This document shows, one piece after another, positions 16,082-25,018 of a stretch of 64,000 nt of DNA. The translations under genes were made by a program, and so were the position numbers. Source of the DNA: Bacteroides fragilis NCTC 9343 (GTDB lineage Bacteria > Bacteroidota > Bacteroidia > Bacteroidales > Bacteroidaceae); NCBI RefSeq assembly GCF_000025985.1, contig NC_003228.3, forward strand, positions 4,154,001-4,218,000, in the 5' to 3' direction. The notes beneath the pieces were generated by a model. That model had not been told where the DNA came from, ran no database searches, and saw nothing but the letters and a program-made list of their open reading frames with translations. Each line of letters begins with the position of its first letter. Position 1 is the first letter of the stretch.

Positions 16082-17986
16082 ATGAATGATAATAAAATAA
16101 AGTCTTCTTCTCCACTCAGTGATCTTCAGCATCAGCAACTTTTGCTACGCATGGAATATGAATACGAGAAAGAAGAATTCCGCCGGCAGACAGAGACGAT
16201 GGGCATTGCACGGAAAGTAAAACGAGGGCTCTGCTGGTATCCGGTCGGGACGGGACGGAGTTTCTACAATTCACTGAACCAATTGGTCATCGAAATAGAA
16301 AGGAAAGAAGATAAAGACATCGAACATGTATTCGAATTCGGACGTCCGGTTTGCTTTTTCGAACAGGGATATGACGGAAAAATACATTATTTCAATTCCA
16401 TCTGTACAGTCAGTTATGCCGACGAGGAGCGTATGGTAGTAGCCGTACCCGGTGCCGGATCTCTACTTGAAATACAAGGAGCAGAACGTCTGGGAGTACA
16501 ACTCTATTTTGATGAAACCTCCTATCGTACCATGTTCGAAGCGCTGGAAGATGTGATTCGCGCCAAAGGCAACCGCCTTGCCGAACTACGTGATATATTG
16601 CTAAGCAAGCAACCCTCCTGCTGGAGGGCAACCTATCCGGTCCGTTTCCCTTGGTTGAACAGCACTCAGGAAGCAGCAGTCAACAAAGTACTTTGCGCCA
16701 AAGACGTAGCCATCGTTCACGGTCCTCCGGGGACCGGAAAGACCACCACTCTTGTAGAAGCCATCTACGAGACCTTGCACCGCGAAAATCAAGTCCTGGT
16801 CTGTGCACAAAGCAACACGGCCGTCGACTGGATTGCCGAGAAGCTGGTGGACCGCGGAGTACCTGTATTGCGTATCGGCAATCCGAGCCGGGTAAATGAC
16901 AAGATGCTTTCATTTACTTACGAACGCCGTTTCGAGGGGCATCCGGCCTATACCGAACTCTGGGGAATACGTAAATCGATCCGGGAAATGGGAAACCGGA
17001 TGCGCAAAAGCAGTTACTCGGAACGGGAAGCTGCACGTAGCCGCATCAATCATCTGAGGGAGCGTGCCACGGAGCTGGAAATACAAATCAATGAAGATCT
17101 GTTTTCGGGGGCACGGGTCATCGCTTCCACATTGGTCAGCAGTAACCACCGTATCCTGACCGGCCGGCGATTTACCACACTCTTTATCGACGAGGCAGCA
17201 CAAGCCCTTGAGGCTGCCTGTTGGATAGCCATCCGAAAAGCAGACCGCGTCATCTTTGCCGGAGACCATTGTCAGTTGCCTCCCACAATAAAATGCATAG
17301 AAGCGGCCCGGAACGGGTTGGAACAAACATTAATGGAAAAAGTAGCAGCCAACAAGCAGGAAACGGTCTCACTCCTGAAAGTTCAGTACCGCATGCATCA
17401 GTCTATTATGCAATTCTCCTCCGAATGGTTCTACCAAGGCGAACTACAAGCCGCCCCCGAAGTGACCAACCGGGGGATACTCGATCTGGACCTGCCCATG
17501 AGTTGGATTGACACCTCCGAAATGGAGTTCCACGAAGAATTTGTAGGAGAAAGCTTCGGCCGCATCAATAAACCGGAAGCAAACTTATTGTTGCAAGAAC
17601 TTGAAGCATACATCCGCAAAATCGGTGAGAAGCGTGTATTGGAAGAGCGTATAGACTTCGGCCTTATCTCCCCTTACAAAGCGCAGGTACAGTATCTGAG
17701 AGGAAAACTCAAAGGCTGTTTATTCTTCCGCCCCTTCCGTAGCCAGATCACCATCCATACAGTAGATGGTTTTCAGGGACAGGAGCGTGATGTCATTTTC
17801 ATCAGCCTCGTCCGCGCTAACGAAGATGGACAAATCGGTTTTCTCAACGACTTGCGCCGAATGAACGTAGCCATCACCCGCGCCCGAATGAAACTGGTTA
17901 TATTAGGAGATGCGGTCACAATGAGCAAGCATGCTTTCTATAAGAAATTGATCGGATATATCCGGCACATCAGCCAAGGACTCTGA
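16082..17986 (+). CDS. SF1-type DNA/RNA helicase (DNA2/IGHMBP2/Upf1-like)
   Basis: This 634-residue protein is an ATP-dependent superfamily 1B helicase. Motifs in order: Q/I region NSTQEAAV (near 195), Walker A GPPGTGKTTT (near 216-225), motif Ia QSNTAVDWIAEKL (near 242), Walker B FIDEAAQALEAA (near 369), motif III GDHCQLPPT (near 396), QYRMHQSIMQF (near 436), motif V TVDGFQGQERDV (near 560) and motif VI RMNVAITRAR (near 598). There is no nuclease domain or Fe-S cysteine set, so it is closer to IGHMBP2 than to full Dna2. It stands alone between acnA and a LruC lipoprotein; its cellular role (repair, RNA metabolism) is unknown. Confidence 0.92.
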   Translation: MNDNKIKSSSPLSDLQHQQLLLRMEYEYEKEEFRRQTETMGIARKVKRGLCWYPVGTGRSFYNSLNQLVIEIERKEDKDIEHVFEFGRPVCFFEQGYDGKIHYFNSICTVSYADEERMVVAVPGAGSLLEIQGAERLGVQLYFDETSYRTMFEALEDVIRAKGNRLAELRDILLSKQPSCWRATYPVRFPWLNSTQEAAVNKVLCAKDVAIVHGPPGTGKTTTLVEAIYETLHRENQVLVCAQSNTAVDWIAEKLVDRGVPVLRIGNPSRVNDKMLSFTYERRFEGHPAYTELWGIRKSIREMGNRMRKSSYSEREAARSRINHLRERATELEIQINEDLFSGARVIASTLVSSNHRILTGRRFTTLFIDEAAQALEAACWIAIRKADRVIFAGDHCQLPPTIKCIEAARNGLEQTLMEKVAANKQETVSLLKVQYRMHQSIMQFSSEWFYQGELQAAPEVTNRGILDLDLPMSWIDTSEMEFHEEFVGESFGRINKPEANLLLQELEAYIRKIGEKRVLEERIDFGLISPYKAQVQYLRGKLKGCLFFRPFRSQITIHTVDGFQGQERDVIFISLVRANEDGQIGFLNDLRRMNVAITRARMKLVILGDAVTMSKHAFYKKLIGYIRHISQGL

Positions 17987-18040
17987 TGCCGATCTCCTTA
18001 TTTCAGTCGTAACTTCTGTTTCCATTTAAAACCATAAAAT

Positions 18041-18071
18041 AAGGGGCTGTCGGATTTTCGGACAGCCCCTT
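18041..18071. terminator. Bidirectional terminator between helicase and LruC gene
   Basis: A perfect 11-bp stem (AAGGGGCTGTC at 18041-18051 with GACAGCCCCTT at 18061-18071) has a 9-base loop. The genes on both sides converge on it. Confidence 0.8.
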
Positions 18072-18098
18072 GTTCTATAGCATAAAAACGACATCAAC

Positions 18099-20018
18099 TT
18101 ATTTCTTCAAATACCAATCCTTATCTGTCGTTCCGCCGGATTGTGCCCATGAAGCAAAACGAGGATACGACTTATCAATAGCTTCCTTCTCCGTTGTACT
18201 GAATGACTCGACATCCGACAGATGAATGGCAAACGGATAATTCTGATCGGACACATAATAGATGCCTTTATCTTTATCTGACAAATCCTGCTGGGTATTG
18301 AACAGATCCATATTTTCTTTAGAGGTTGGTCCGTGATTTACCAAATGCACCTCTGTACGGTTCTTGTCCGTATTCTGATGCAAGAAGATAAAAGGATTGT
18401 AGGGTGCCACTCCGAAAGTTTCATGATCGACTGGCTGTTTAAATTTGTTCTGAATCTTAAAAGTAGAAGTCTTAGTGTTCTCTCCCGTCTCTTCAATCGC
18501 ATTGGCAAACACCGAAATGGTGGCCTGCTCCAAGTCTTTGTCTAATCCTTGTTTGTCCCATCCCGACTTTCCTTCCAATATGCTGCATTCCACATTGCTT
18601 CTATCGGTATTCAACTGATAGGCAAAGCCATTCTTAAAGAGAGCTCCGGACCACATCGCCGTAAACGTATCTTCAGCGGAAAGCACCTGATTCTTGGTAT
18701 TGAACTCTAATATAGAGCTATATTTCACAATTACATCGTTCAAATCGTAATCACCCTTAGAAGGCCAATTGTCTTCAAAAGCCAAAATACCTTTATAAGT
18801 CATGCGATAAGCAACCGACGCATCATCCGGATCTATCGGATCTACCGAAGGTACATCCGGAGCAATAGCTTCAATCGGATTAGACCAGATGTTAAACATC
18901 ACATCATTGTAATCCTGATCAGTCCAATCTTCAAATGATAAAACTATAAAATCATTGATCTTGAATGCAGCCGTATGGGTACGACCATCCGAATTCAAGG
19001 CAGTGGTCGAATAAAACATTCCGAGTCCTTTACCAACACTGCCGGTCTTTTCACCCTTTTTCGTAAATGCATCATTACTGATAAACCAACCTATCTTTGT
19101 TCCTTTTGGAAAAGTAGTCCCTTGGTCTTCACCATTTTCATCGATATAATGCAGCTTCACACACTCTCCGCCTTTTATGCCGACTCCGGTTTTCGTGTTG
19201 GGAAACACCACATATTTCCTAGCATTCTCTATCTGTTTTTTAGCCGCTCCTTCCGGATAACAATAATATCCGAAAGCACTGTACGCAGCACTTGTACCTC
19301 CGACAAAACGTACCTTCACTTCAGCTCCCAATTCATCGTTGATAACAATGTCAGCCGATTGTCGATATTTCGGAGGACAATTTCCACCTTCCGGAATTGT
19401 TTGATTAATCGTCTGATAAAACGAAGAAGTCAATTCTATTACCCCTTCACTATCCAGATAATTAGGGCGTCCCTTCACGTTCCAACTTCCTAAAGTATAA
19501 AATCCCTGAGGCACTGTCTGATACTCGCCTTCGGCACGTGTCTGAACAGACTCCTCTGCCGCCGTATCCCAATTTATATCGGCTGTAATCGTATTCCCTA
19601 CTACTTTAGTCTTATACAACATCGGCACTCCGATATAAGAAGTATAGATATAAACCTCCTCCCCATAGGCCGGTACCGTCTCCTTGGCACGATATTTTCC
19701 GGTTCCATCAGTCATTCTCACAACTTTAGGAGTGACATCAGTACGTTTCACCACCTGCCCATCGGCATCTGTCGTCAACGGATTTTCAAAATAGAGTTCA
19801 AACAGAATCTGATAATCTTTCGCAGGAACATCATACTTTAGATCCAATTGGACATCCTGAGTAGTCGCAAAATCAAAAGAGTTAGGCACTCCTGATGTTT
19901 TATCGTCCGGTTTATAATGATCTTTTTCATCAATACAACCTGTTACTGCATACCCTAGTAAAAAAGCACTCAGTAATGTAGCCAGCATCCCTTTCATTGT
20001 ATAAATACGATTTTTCAT
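18099..20018 (-). CDS. LruC-domain lipoprotein
   Basis: This 639-residue surface or periplasmic lipoprotein has a signal peptide ending in a lipobox (YAVTGC, Cys near 28). The middle carries a DUF4114-like segment with FEDWTDQDYNDVMFN near residue 378. The C-terminal half has the LruC signature FEDNWPSKGDYDLNDVIVKY (near 425), whose acidic residues look like a metal-binding loop. The family is named after a Leptospira lipoprotein; Bacteroides carry many of unknown function. It is a single gene with terminators on both sides and its own -7 box, so it is regulated alone. Binding or adhesion at the surface is only an inference. Two in-frame Met codons (1 and 8) are possible starts. Confidence 0.85.
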   Translation of the reverse strand: MKNRIYTMKGMLATLLSAFLLGYAVTGCIDEKDHYKPDDKTSGVPNSFDFATTQDVQLDLKYDVPAKDYQILFELYFENPLTTDADGQVVKRTDVTPKVVRMTDGTGKYRAKETVPAYGEEVYIYTSYIGVPMLYKTKVVGNTITADINWDTAAEESVQTRAEGEYQTVPQGFYTLGSWNVKGRPNYLDSEGVIELTSSFYQTINQTIPEGGNCPPKYRQSADIVINDELGAEVKVRFVGGTSAAYSAFGYYCYPEGAAKKQIENARKYVVFPNTKTGVGIKGGECVKLHYIDENGEDQGTTFPKGTKIGWFISNDAFTKKGEKTGSVGKGLGMFYSTTALNSDGRTHTAAFKINDFIVLSFEDWTDQDYNDVMFNIWSNPIEAIAPDVPSVDPIDPDDASVAYRMTYKGILAFEDNWPSKGDYDLNDVIVKYSSILEFNTKNQVLSAEDTFTAMWSGALFKNGFAYQLNTDRSNVECSILEGKSGWDKQGLDKDLEQATISVFANAIEETGENTKTSTFKIQNKFKQPVDHETFGVAPYNPFIFLHQNTDKNRTEVHLVNHGPTSKENMDLFNTQQDLSDKDKGIYYVSDQNYPFAIHLSDVESFSTTEKEAIDKSYPRFASWAQSGGTTDKDWYLKK

Positions 20019-20052
20019 ATGATATAATATTGTTTGTTGTTTGATCAGGGCA

Positions 20053-20060
20053 CAAAGATA
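20053..20060 (-). promoter_or_regulatory. Putative -7 box for the LruC gene
   Basis: TATCTTTG on the minus strand, 35 bases before the first start codon. TTTG at 20085-20088 is 24 bp away, longer than the usual spacing. Confidence 0.45.
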
Positions 20061-20164
20061 TATATTAAACTTGATTTATCTATCCAAACAATCTATCTAT
20101 TTTTCATATTCTACAACATACCATTCTAACAACTCAGACACAAAACACTAATTACAAGCAAAAT

Positions 20165-20194
20165 AAAAGGAGGAAACAGCAGTTTCCTCCTTTT
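20165..20194 (-). terminator. Terminator of the ilv operon
   Basis: A perfect 13-bp stem (AAAAGGAGGAAAC at 20165-20177 with GTTTCCTCCTTTT at 20182-20194) has a 4-base loop and a T-run in either direction. It lies 27 bases after the ilvC stop. Confidence 0.85.
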
Positions 20195-20220
20195 ATCATA
20201 AGTTGTATAATCTATTCAGA

Positions 20221-21264
20221 TCAATTATTCTCCGGACGAAGTTTACGAACAGTAACAGCTGTCTGCCACATTTCGCTTTCACGCAATGCCTTCAGTTCGG
20301 CCTCCAGTTTCTCGCGATAATCCGGTTTTGAATTAGAGTCGATAGAGATCTGTGCCTCGTTACCGGTCTTTACACTATTATATAATTTCTGAACAACGGG
20401 TTTAATAGCATCGTGGAACGGGCCCATCCAGTCAAGAGCACCACGCTGAGCCGTAGTCGAGCAGTTGGCATACATCCAGTCCATACCATTCTTAGCAAAC
20501 AGCGGCATCAATGACTGAGTTAACTCCTCAACCGTTTCGTTAAATGCCTCAGATGGAGTATGACCGTTCTCACGCAAAACCTCATACTGAGCCAACAGCA
20601 AACCTTGTATAGCTCCCATCAGCGAACCACGTTCACCTGTCAGGTCGGAAGTAGCTTCACGGACAAAAGTCGTTTCAAACAGATATCCGGAACCTACACC
20701 GATACCCAATGCGATGGTTCTCTCCATAGCTCTGCCGGTAGCATCCTGATAGATGGCATACGAAGAGTTCAGTCCGCGACCTTCAAGGAACATCGTACGG
20801 AGTGAAGTACCCGAACCCTTCGGAGCGACCATAATGACATCGATATCTTTCTGTGGAACAACACCGGTGCGATCGCTCCATGTAATTGCGAAACCGTGAG
20901 AGAAATAGAGTGCTTTCCCGGCAGTCAGGTAAGGTTTGATAGTAGGCCATACAGACATTACGGCAGCATCTGACAACAGACACATAATAATAGTACCTTT
21001 CTCGCATGCTTCTTCGATGCCGAACAGTGTTTCACCCGGAACCCAGCCGTCTGCCACTGCTTTTTCATATGTTTTTCCCGGACGCTGACCAACGATTACA
21101 TTGAAGCCATTATCGCGCAGGTTCAGTGATTGACCCGGTCCCTGCACACCGTAACCGATAACAGCGATTGTTTCATTCTTCAATACCTCACGAGCTTTTT
21201 CCAAAGGAAATTCTTCACGGGTTACTACATTTTCCGTAACACCGCCAAAATTCAATTGTGCCAT
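20221..21264 (-). CDS. ilvC: Ketol-acid reductoisomerase
   Basis: This 347-residue class I enzyme performs the NADPH-dependent isomeroreduction in isoleucine and valine synthesis. The dinucleotide site is VIGYGVQGPGQSLNLRDNG (near 37-55). The loop QRPGKTYEKA provides Arg and Lys for phosphate binding of NADPH, and VAPKGSG with later acidic Glu residues forms the Mg site. The ATG at 21262-21264 (MAQLNFGG) is chosen; a frame 15 codons longer is not family-like. It is the last gene of the operon, 81 bases after the small outer-membrane protein gene, and is followed by a strong terminator. Confidence 0.96.
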   Translation of the reverse strand: MAQLNFGGVTENVVTREEFPLEKAREVLKNETIAVIGYGVQGPGQSLNLRDNGFNVIVGQRPGKTYEKAVADGWVPGETLFGIEEACEKGTIIMCLLSDAAVMSVWPTIKPYLTAGKALYFSHGFAITWSDRTGVVPQKDIDVIMVAPKGSGTSLRTMFLEGRGLNSSYAIYQDATGRAMERTIALGIGVGSGYLFETTFVREATSDLTGERGSLMGAIQGLLLAQYEVLRENGHTPSEAFNETVEELTQSLMPLFAKNGMDWMYANCSTTAQRGALDWMGPFHDAIKPVVQKLYNSVKTGNEAQISIDSNSKPDYREKLEAELKALRESEMWQTAVTVRKLRPENN

Positions 21265-21345
21265 TTTTCTTTTTGTTTTAAAAGTCTTGTTCCGTTCGGA
21301 CGAAAACAAAACCGATTATTAATAATTAAACTTATATTCTTTATC

Positions 21346-21930
21346 TTACAGTGCAAAACGCCAACCGACATTTAGCTGGACCACACTATTGTTTGCTTTA
21401 GGATTAGAGTCGCTTGCCCAAGATTTGTTTACGTTAATCAGTCCGATGTTATAGTTTAGAGAGATCAGCAGACCACGTTCAAACTGATAACCGGCTCCAA
21501 GCCCCACTCCACAATCAAACTTGCGAATCACATTCATGCCTATGACTGTGGTACCATAGTCGGAGGATGATTTGTTCTCTGAGTTCACATTGAAACTGAA
21601 CTGCGGCCCTCCAAACACATACAGCCCCTTATATATAAATTCTTTCGCATATACCGGAACATTGATATAATCCAGTTTATCCGTATAAGAGACTCCGCCC
21701 CCTTTATATTTGCTTCCCTGCATGGAGTAATACACTCCTGTTTCTATTCCAAACCGTTCGGTCAGCATGACATCACCTCCCAGACCGATATTGAGTCCGG
21801 GACGCACTTTAGAATCCACCTCCCCGGTAGTATTTGCCAGATTCAAACCGACCTTCGGAATCAGATGAAACTCCTGTGCATTCATGCAGCAAGCAACACA
21901 GAGCAGCAAAAGAAAAACAATCTTCTTCAT
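21346..21930 (-). CDS. Small outer-membrane beta-barrel (porin-family) protein
   Basis: This roughly 194-residue protein has a cleavable signal peptide (MKKIVFLLLLCVACCMNAQ) and then alternating hydrophobic/aromatic strands: NLANTTGEVD, GLNIGLGGDVML, GIETGVYYSMQGSKY, YVFGGPQFSFNV, GVGLGAGYQFE. It ends in an aromatic-rich strand (QLNVGWRFAL), as eight-stranded barrels of the OmpW/PorT type do. I chose the ATG at 21928-21930; one three codons upstream is possible. It sits inside the ilv operon between the thioesterase (17 bases upstream) and ilvC. A function in amino acid synthesis is not obvious, so co-transcription may reflect growth-linked control. Confidence 0.8.
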   Translation of the reverse strand: MKKIVFLLLLCVACCMNAQEFHLIPKVGLNLANTTGEVDSKVRPGLNIGLGGDVMLTERFGIETGVYYSMQGSKYKGGGVSYTDKLDYINVPVYAKEFIYKGLYVFGGPQFSFNVNSENKSSSDYGTTVIGMNVIRKFDCGVGLGAGYQFERGLLISLNYNIGLINVNKSWASDSNPKANNSVVQLNVGWRFAL

Positions 21931-21947
21931 TTTAATCACATTTTAAA

Positions 21948-22691
21948 CTACACAAACTTCACTTTTGCCCGGCATACAACTTCACTGCCGTTTTTCTTAA
22001 TCTCGACGTGATATTCATTCTCACTTACTTCCTCTTCAAAAAAAGAAAGCTCGTCGCCATAATAACTTTCTGCCACATAGGCCATTTCAAATCGCTGAAT
22101 CCGTTTCGATTTATACAAATCGATCGGAAACAAATCGAGGATATGTTCTATATAACGAATGCTGTTCACATGACCATTGATGTCGATATCGCTGTATTTA
22201 GCTGTCAACTTAGCACAAGGTTGGTCAGTAGCCACTTTGATACGCGAAGGCTTTTCGATCGGACAAGGTTCGTCACATACATAGTCCACAATACTACCGC
22301 CATGCAACGTCAGCAAATCAGCCGGCTTGCGGGTATTTAAATTAATCATGGCCCATACCGAACGGGCATATCCGATCTTCTTGCCGTCCTTGTCTATAAT
22401 GGCAAAATTACGATCAGTAAAAAGACGATATACATTCTCCACCCATGTCTGTACAGTAAACTCCTCATATTGATAAGGCATCTCTTCCAGATCGATGGCC
22501 AGACGAGACAATACCCATGTATAATTGTCCTCATTCAATGTAGCGATTCCAAAGCCGCGTTCACTGGCATGAAAGCCGGCACAGTTCAACAGATGGTTGC
22601 CAAGCACCCCCATTGTCAAACGTCCGTTGAAATCTACATGAAAAGGCTCCGCAATAAACTTATAACTCCCTATCTTCTTATCGTCACTCAT
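21948..22691 (-). CDS. Acyl-ACP thioesterase (FatA/FatB-like, double hotdog)
   Basis: This 247-residue protein matches the bacterial acyl-ACP thioesterase family, which releases fatty acids from acyl carrier protein. The first hotdog carries the RLAIDLEEMPYQYEEFTVQTWVE region. The second has DINGHVNSIRYIEHILDLFP (near 165-184), with the Asn and His of the active-site region. Its ATG follows the ilvN stop directly with no gap (22692/22691), so it is coupled to ilvN translation. Placement inside the isoleucine/valine operon suggests a link between branched-chain precursor supply and fatty-acid release (inference). Confidence 0.88.
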   Translation of the reverse strand: MSDDKKIGSYKFIAEPFHVDFNGRLTMGVLGNHLLNCAGFHASERGFGIATLNEDNYTWVLSRLAIDLEEMPYQYEEFTVQTWVENVYRLFTDRNFAIIDKDGKKIGYARSVWAMINLNTRKPADLLTLHGGSIVDYVCDEPCPIEKPSRIKVATDQPCAKLTAKYSDIDINGHVNSIRYIEHILDLFPIDLYKSKRIQRFEMAYVAESYYGDELSFFEEEVSENEYHVEIKKNGSEVVCRAKVKFV

Positions 22692-23252
22692 TCACTTTTC
22701 CTCTTTCTTGCTTAAGTTATATTTGGTCTCACGATCTGCCAGAAACTCGTTCACACGTTCAAAGCAACTGGTAGTGATTGCCACACGTCCCGAACGCACA
22801 AATTGCAACACACAATTCAATGCACTCAACTCTTCGTAGAGAGAAGTAATTTCTTCACTGATTCCATTTTTCTCGACGATGGCAAATACCGGATTCACTT
22901 CCACAATCCGTGCATTATAGCGACGAATCACCTTCGAAGCTTCCGGCTGTGACTGAAATTCGGGCATAGACACCTTATAAAGAGCTATTTCATGAAAATA
23001 GATTTCATCTTCAGTGAAATAATGTGCCTGAAGCACATCGATCTTCTTCTCAATCTGTTTGACAACCTTCTCTATCGTATCTTTATCGGTCCAAGCCGTA
23101 ATAGTATATTTATGCACCCCCTTGATAGATGAAGCCGAAACATTCAGGCTTTCTATATTAATCTGCCGACGGGTAAATACTGCCGTAACTTGATTCAACA
23201 ATCCGGCAAAGTTCTCTGAATGAACAATTAATGTATATAATGTCTTATCCAT
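22692..23252 (-). CDS. ilvN: Acetolactate synthase small (regulatory) subunit
   Basis: This 186-residue protein has an N-terminal ACT domain (residues 1-80: TLIVHSENFAGLLNQVTAVF, then RRQINIESLNVS and TITAWTDKDTIEKVVKQI) and a C-terminal ALS_ss domain. It binds the catalytic subunit and gives valine feedback control in the family. It starts 14 bases after the ilvB stop and is immediately followed by the thioesterase gene. Whether this enzyme is valine-sensitive cannot be read with certainty. Confidence 0.93.
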   Translation of the reverse strand: MDKTLYTLIVHSENFAGLLNQVTAVFTRRQINIESLNVSASSIKGVHKYTITAWTDKDTIEKVVKQIEKKIDVLQAHYFTEDEIYFHEIALYKVSMPEFQSQPEASKVIRRYNARIVEVNPVFAIVEKNGISEEITSLYEELSALNCVLQFVRSGRVAITTSCFERVNEFLADRETKYNLSKKEEK

Positions 23253-23265
23253 AATTCCTAACTTA

Positions 23266-24963
23266 TTAGCATTCCAACAACATCTGGTTAACTGAACCTC
23301 CCGGAGGGGTCATCGGCAACACATTTCCCTCTTCAATCACACAAGCTTCCAACAGGAACGGACCGTCTGTCGCAATCATCTCGTCAATCGCATCAGCCAG
23401 TTCTTCACGGGTAAAGACTCTTTTGGCCGGTATATCATAAGCAGAAGCAATCTTAATATAATCGGGATTCAGCATGGGTGTGAACGAGTATTTACGGTTG
23501 AAGAACATTGCCTGCCATTGGCGTACATTGCCCAGGAAATTATTGTTTAATACGATAATTTTAACCGGTGCCTTCTGTTCCATAATGGTTCCCAACTCCT
23601 GAATGTTCATTTGCAGACCACCGTCACCCATAAATACACAAACCGTACGGTCCGGTCGGCCAAAGGTTGCACCGATAGCAGCCGGCAACCCGAATCCCAT
23701 GGTACCAAGTCCTCCGGAAGTAATCATACTCCGGTCTTTTGAATATTTAAAGTATCGGGCAGACATCATCTGGTTTTGACCGACATCGGTCACCAATATC
23801 GCTTCATGATTGGTCGCATCGCTTACCGCACGCACCACTTCCCCCATCGAAAGCGTATCTCCCATCGGATGCAATTCCGGACGGATTACCTTTTCTTCTT
23901 CCACCTGTTCATAAGGCAGGAAACTATCCAGCCATTCTTTATGCTCGTTGGGCTGCAGCAATGCCGTAACAGCAGAGAGCGTCTCTTTACAGTTACCCAG
24001 AACCGCTACATCTGCATGTACATTCTTATTAATTTCAGCCGGATCGATATCAAAATGAATCACTTTCGCCTGCTTGGCGTACGTAGCCAGGTTTCCGGTC
24101 ACACGGTCGTCAAAACGCATCCCGACAGCAATCAGGACATCACATTTATTAGTGTTCATATTCGGTCCGAGATTACCGTGCATTCCCAGCATACCTTTGT
24201 TCAAAGGATGCTCGGTTGGCAAAGCCGACAGTCCCAACAACGTACATCCGGCGGGCATATCTGCCTTTTCGATGAAAGCACGCAATTCCTGTTGTGCGTT
24301 GCCCAGTTCCACACCTTGCCCCACCAATACCAACGGGCGCTCTGCACCGTTAATTAATTCGGCAGCCGCTTTCACGGCCTCCGGGTCAGTCTCGGGTACA
24401 GGCACGTAACTGCGTATGAAATCGAGTTTCGCAGGCATATATTCGGCTTTCTCTACCTGGGCATTTTTTGCAAAGTCGAGCACTACCGGTCCCGGGCGTC
24501 CGCTTTTCGCTATATAAAAGGCGCGGGCCACCGCCCATGGCACATCTTCGGCACGACGGATCTGATAACTCCATTTTGTAATTGGCTGCGTGATGCCTAC
24601 CAAGTCGACCTCCTGAAAAGCATCTGTCCCCAAAAAAGCTGTTCCCACCTGTCCGGCAATGACTACAATCGGTGTACTGTCGATCATTGCATCTGCAATA
24701 CCGGTTATGGTATTGGTAGCACCGGGGCCGCTCGTCACCAGGCAAACTCCGACCTCACCCGAAGCACGGGCAAATCCCTGAGCCGCATGTGCCGCCCCTT
24801 GTTCGTGGCGAACCAAAATATGATTCAAAGTCTCTCTATGATCGTATAAGGCATCGAATACGGGCATGATAGATCCTCCGGGATAACCAAAGATCGTCTT
24901 TACACCATGATATTCCAAAGAACGCATTAATGCTTCACCGCCTGAAATTATATCTTTACTCAT
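23266..24963 (-). CDS. ilvB: Acetolactate synthase large subunit
   Basis: This 565-residue thiamine-diphosphate enzyme makes acetolactate and acetohydroxybutyrate. It shows the N-terminal TPP domain with RHEQGAAHAAQGFARASG (catalytic Glu near 54), the central FAD-binding domain with GMHGN and FDIDPAEINKNV, and the C-terminal TPP motif GDGGLQMNIQELGTI with NNNFLGNVRQWQ. Length and order are normal. It is the second gene of the operon, 55 bases after ilvD across a TTTACGA-type word repeat. Confidence 0.95.
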   Translation of the reverse strand: MSKDIISGGEALMRSLEYHGVKTIFGYPGGSIMPVFDALYDHRETLNHILVRHEQGAAHAAQGFARASGEVGVCLVTSGPGATNTITGIADAMIDSTPIVVIAGQVGTAFLGTDAFQEVDLVGITQPITKWSYQIRRAEDVPWAVARAFYIAKSGRPGPVVLDFAKNAQVEKAEYMPAKLDFIRSYVPVPETDPEAVKAAAELINGAERPLVLVGQGVELGNAQQELRAFIEKADMPAGCTLLGLSALPTEHPLNKGMLGMHGNLGPNMNTNKCDVLIAVGMRFDDRVTGNLATYAKQAKVIHFDIDPAEINKNVHADVAVLGNCKETLSAVTALLQPNEHKEWLDSFLPYEQVEEEKVIRPELHPMGDTLSMGEVVRAVSDATNHEAILVTDVGQNQMMSARYFKYSKDRSMITSGGLGTMGFGLPAAIGATFGRPDRTVCVFMGDGGLQMNIQELGTIMEQKAPVKIIVLNNNFLGNVRQWQAMFFNRKYSFTPMLNPDYIKIASAYDIPAKRVFTREELADAIDEMIATDGPFLLEACVIEEGNVLPMTPPGGSVNQMLLEC

Positions 24964-24971
24964 GTACTAAA

Positions 24972-25003
24972 ATTTACGATTTTACGATTTACAATTTACG
25001 ATT
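24972..25003 (-). repeat. Short word repeat between ilvD and ilvB
   Basis: The unit ATTTACGATT is repeated three times with slight variation (starting near 24972, 24981 and 24994) in an otherwise AT-rich 55-base gap. Confidence 0.55.
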
Positions 25004-25018
25004 GAAACAACTCTGTGG

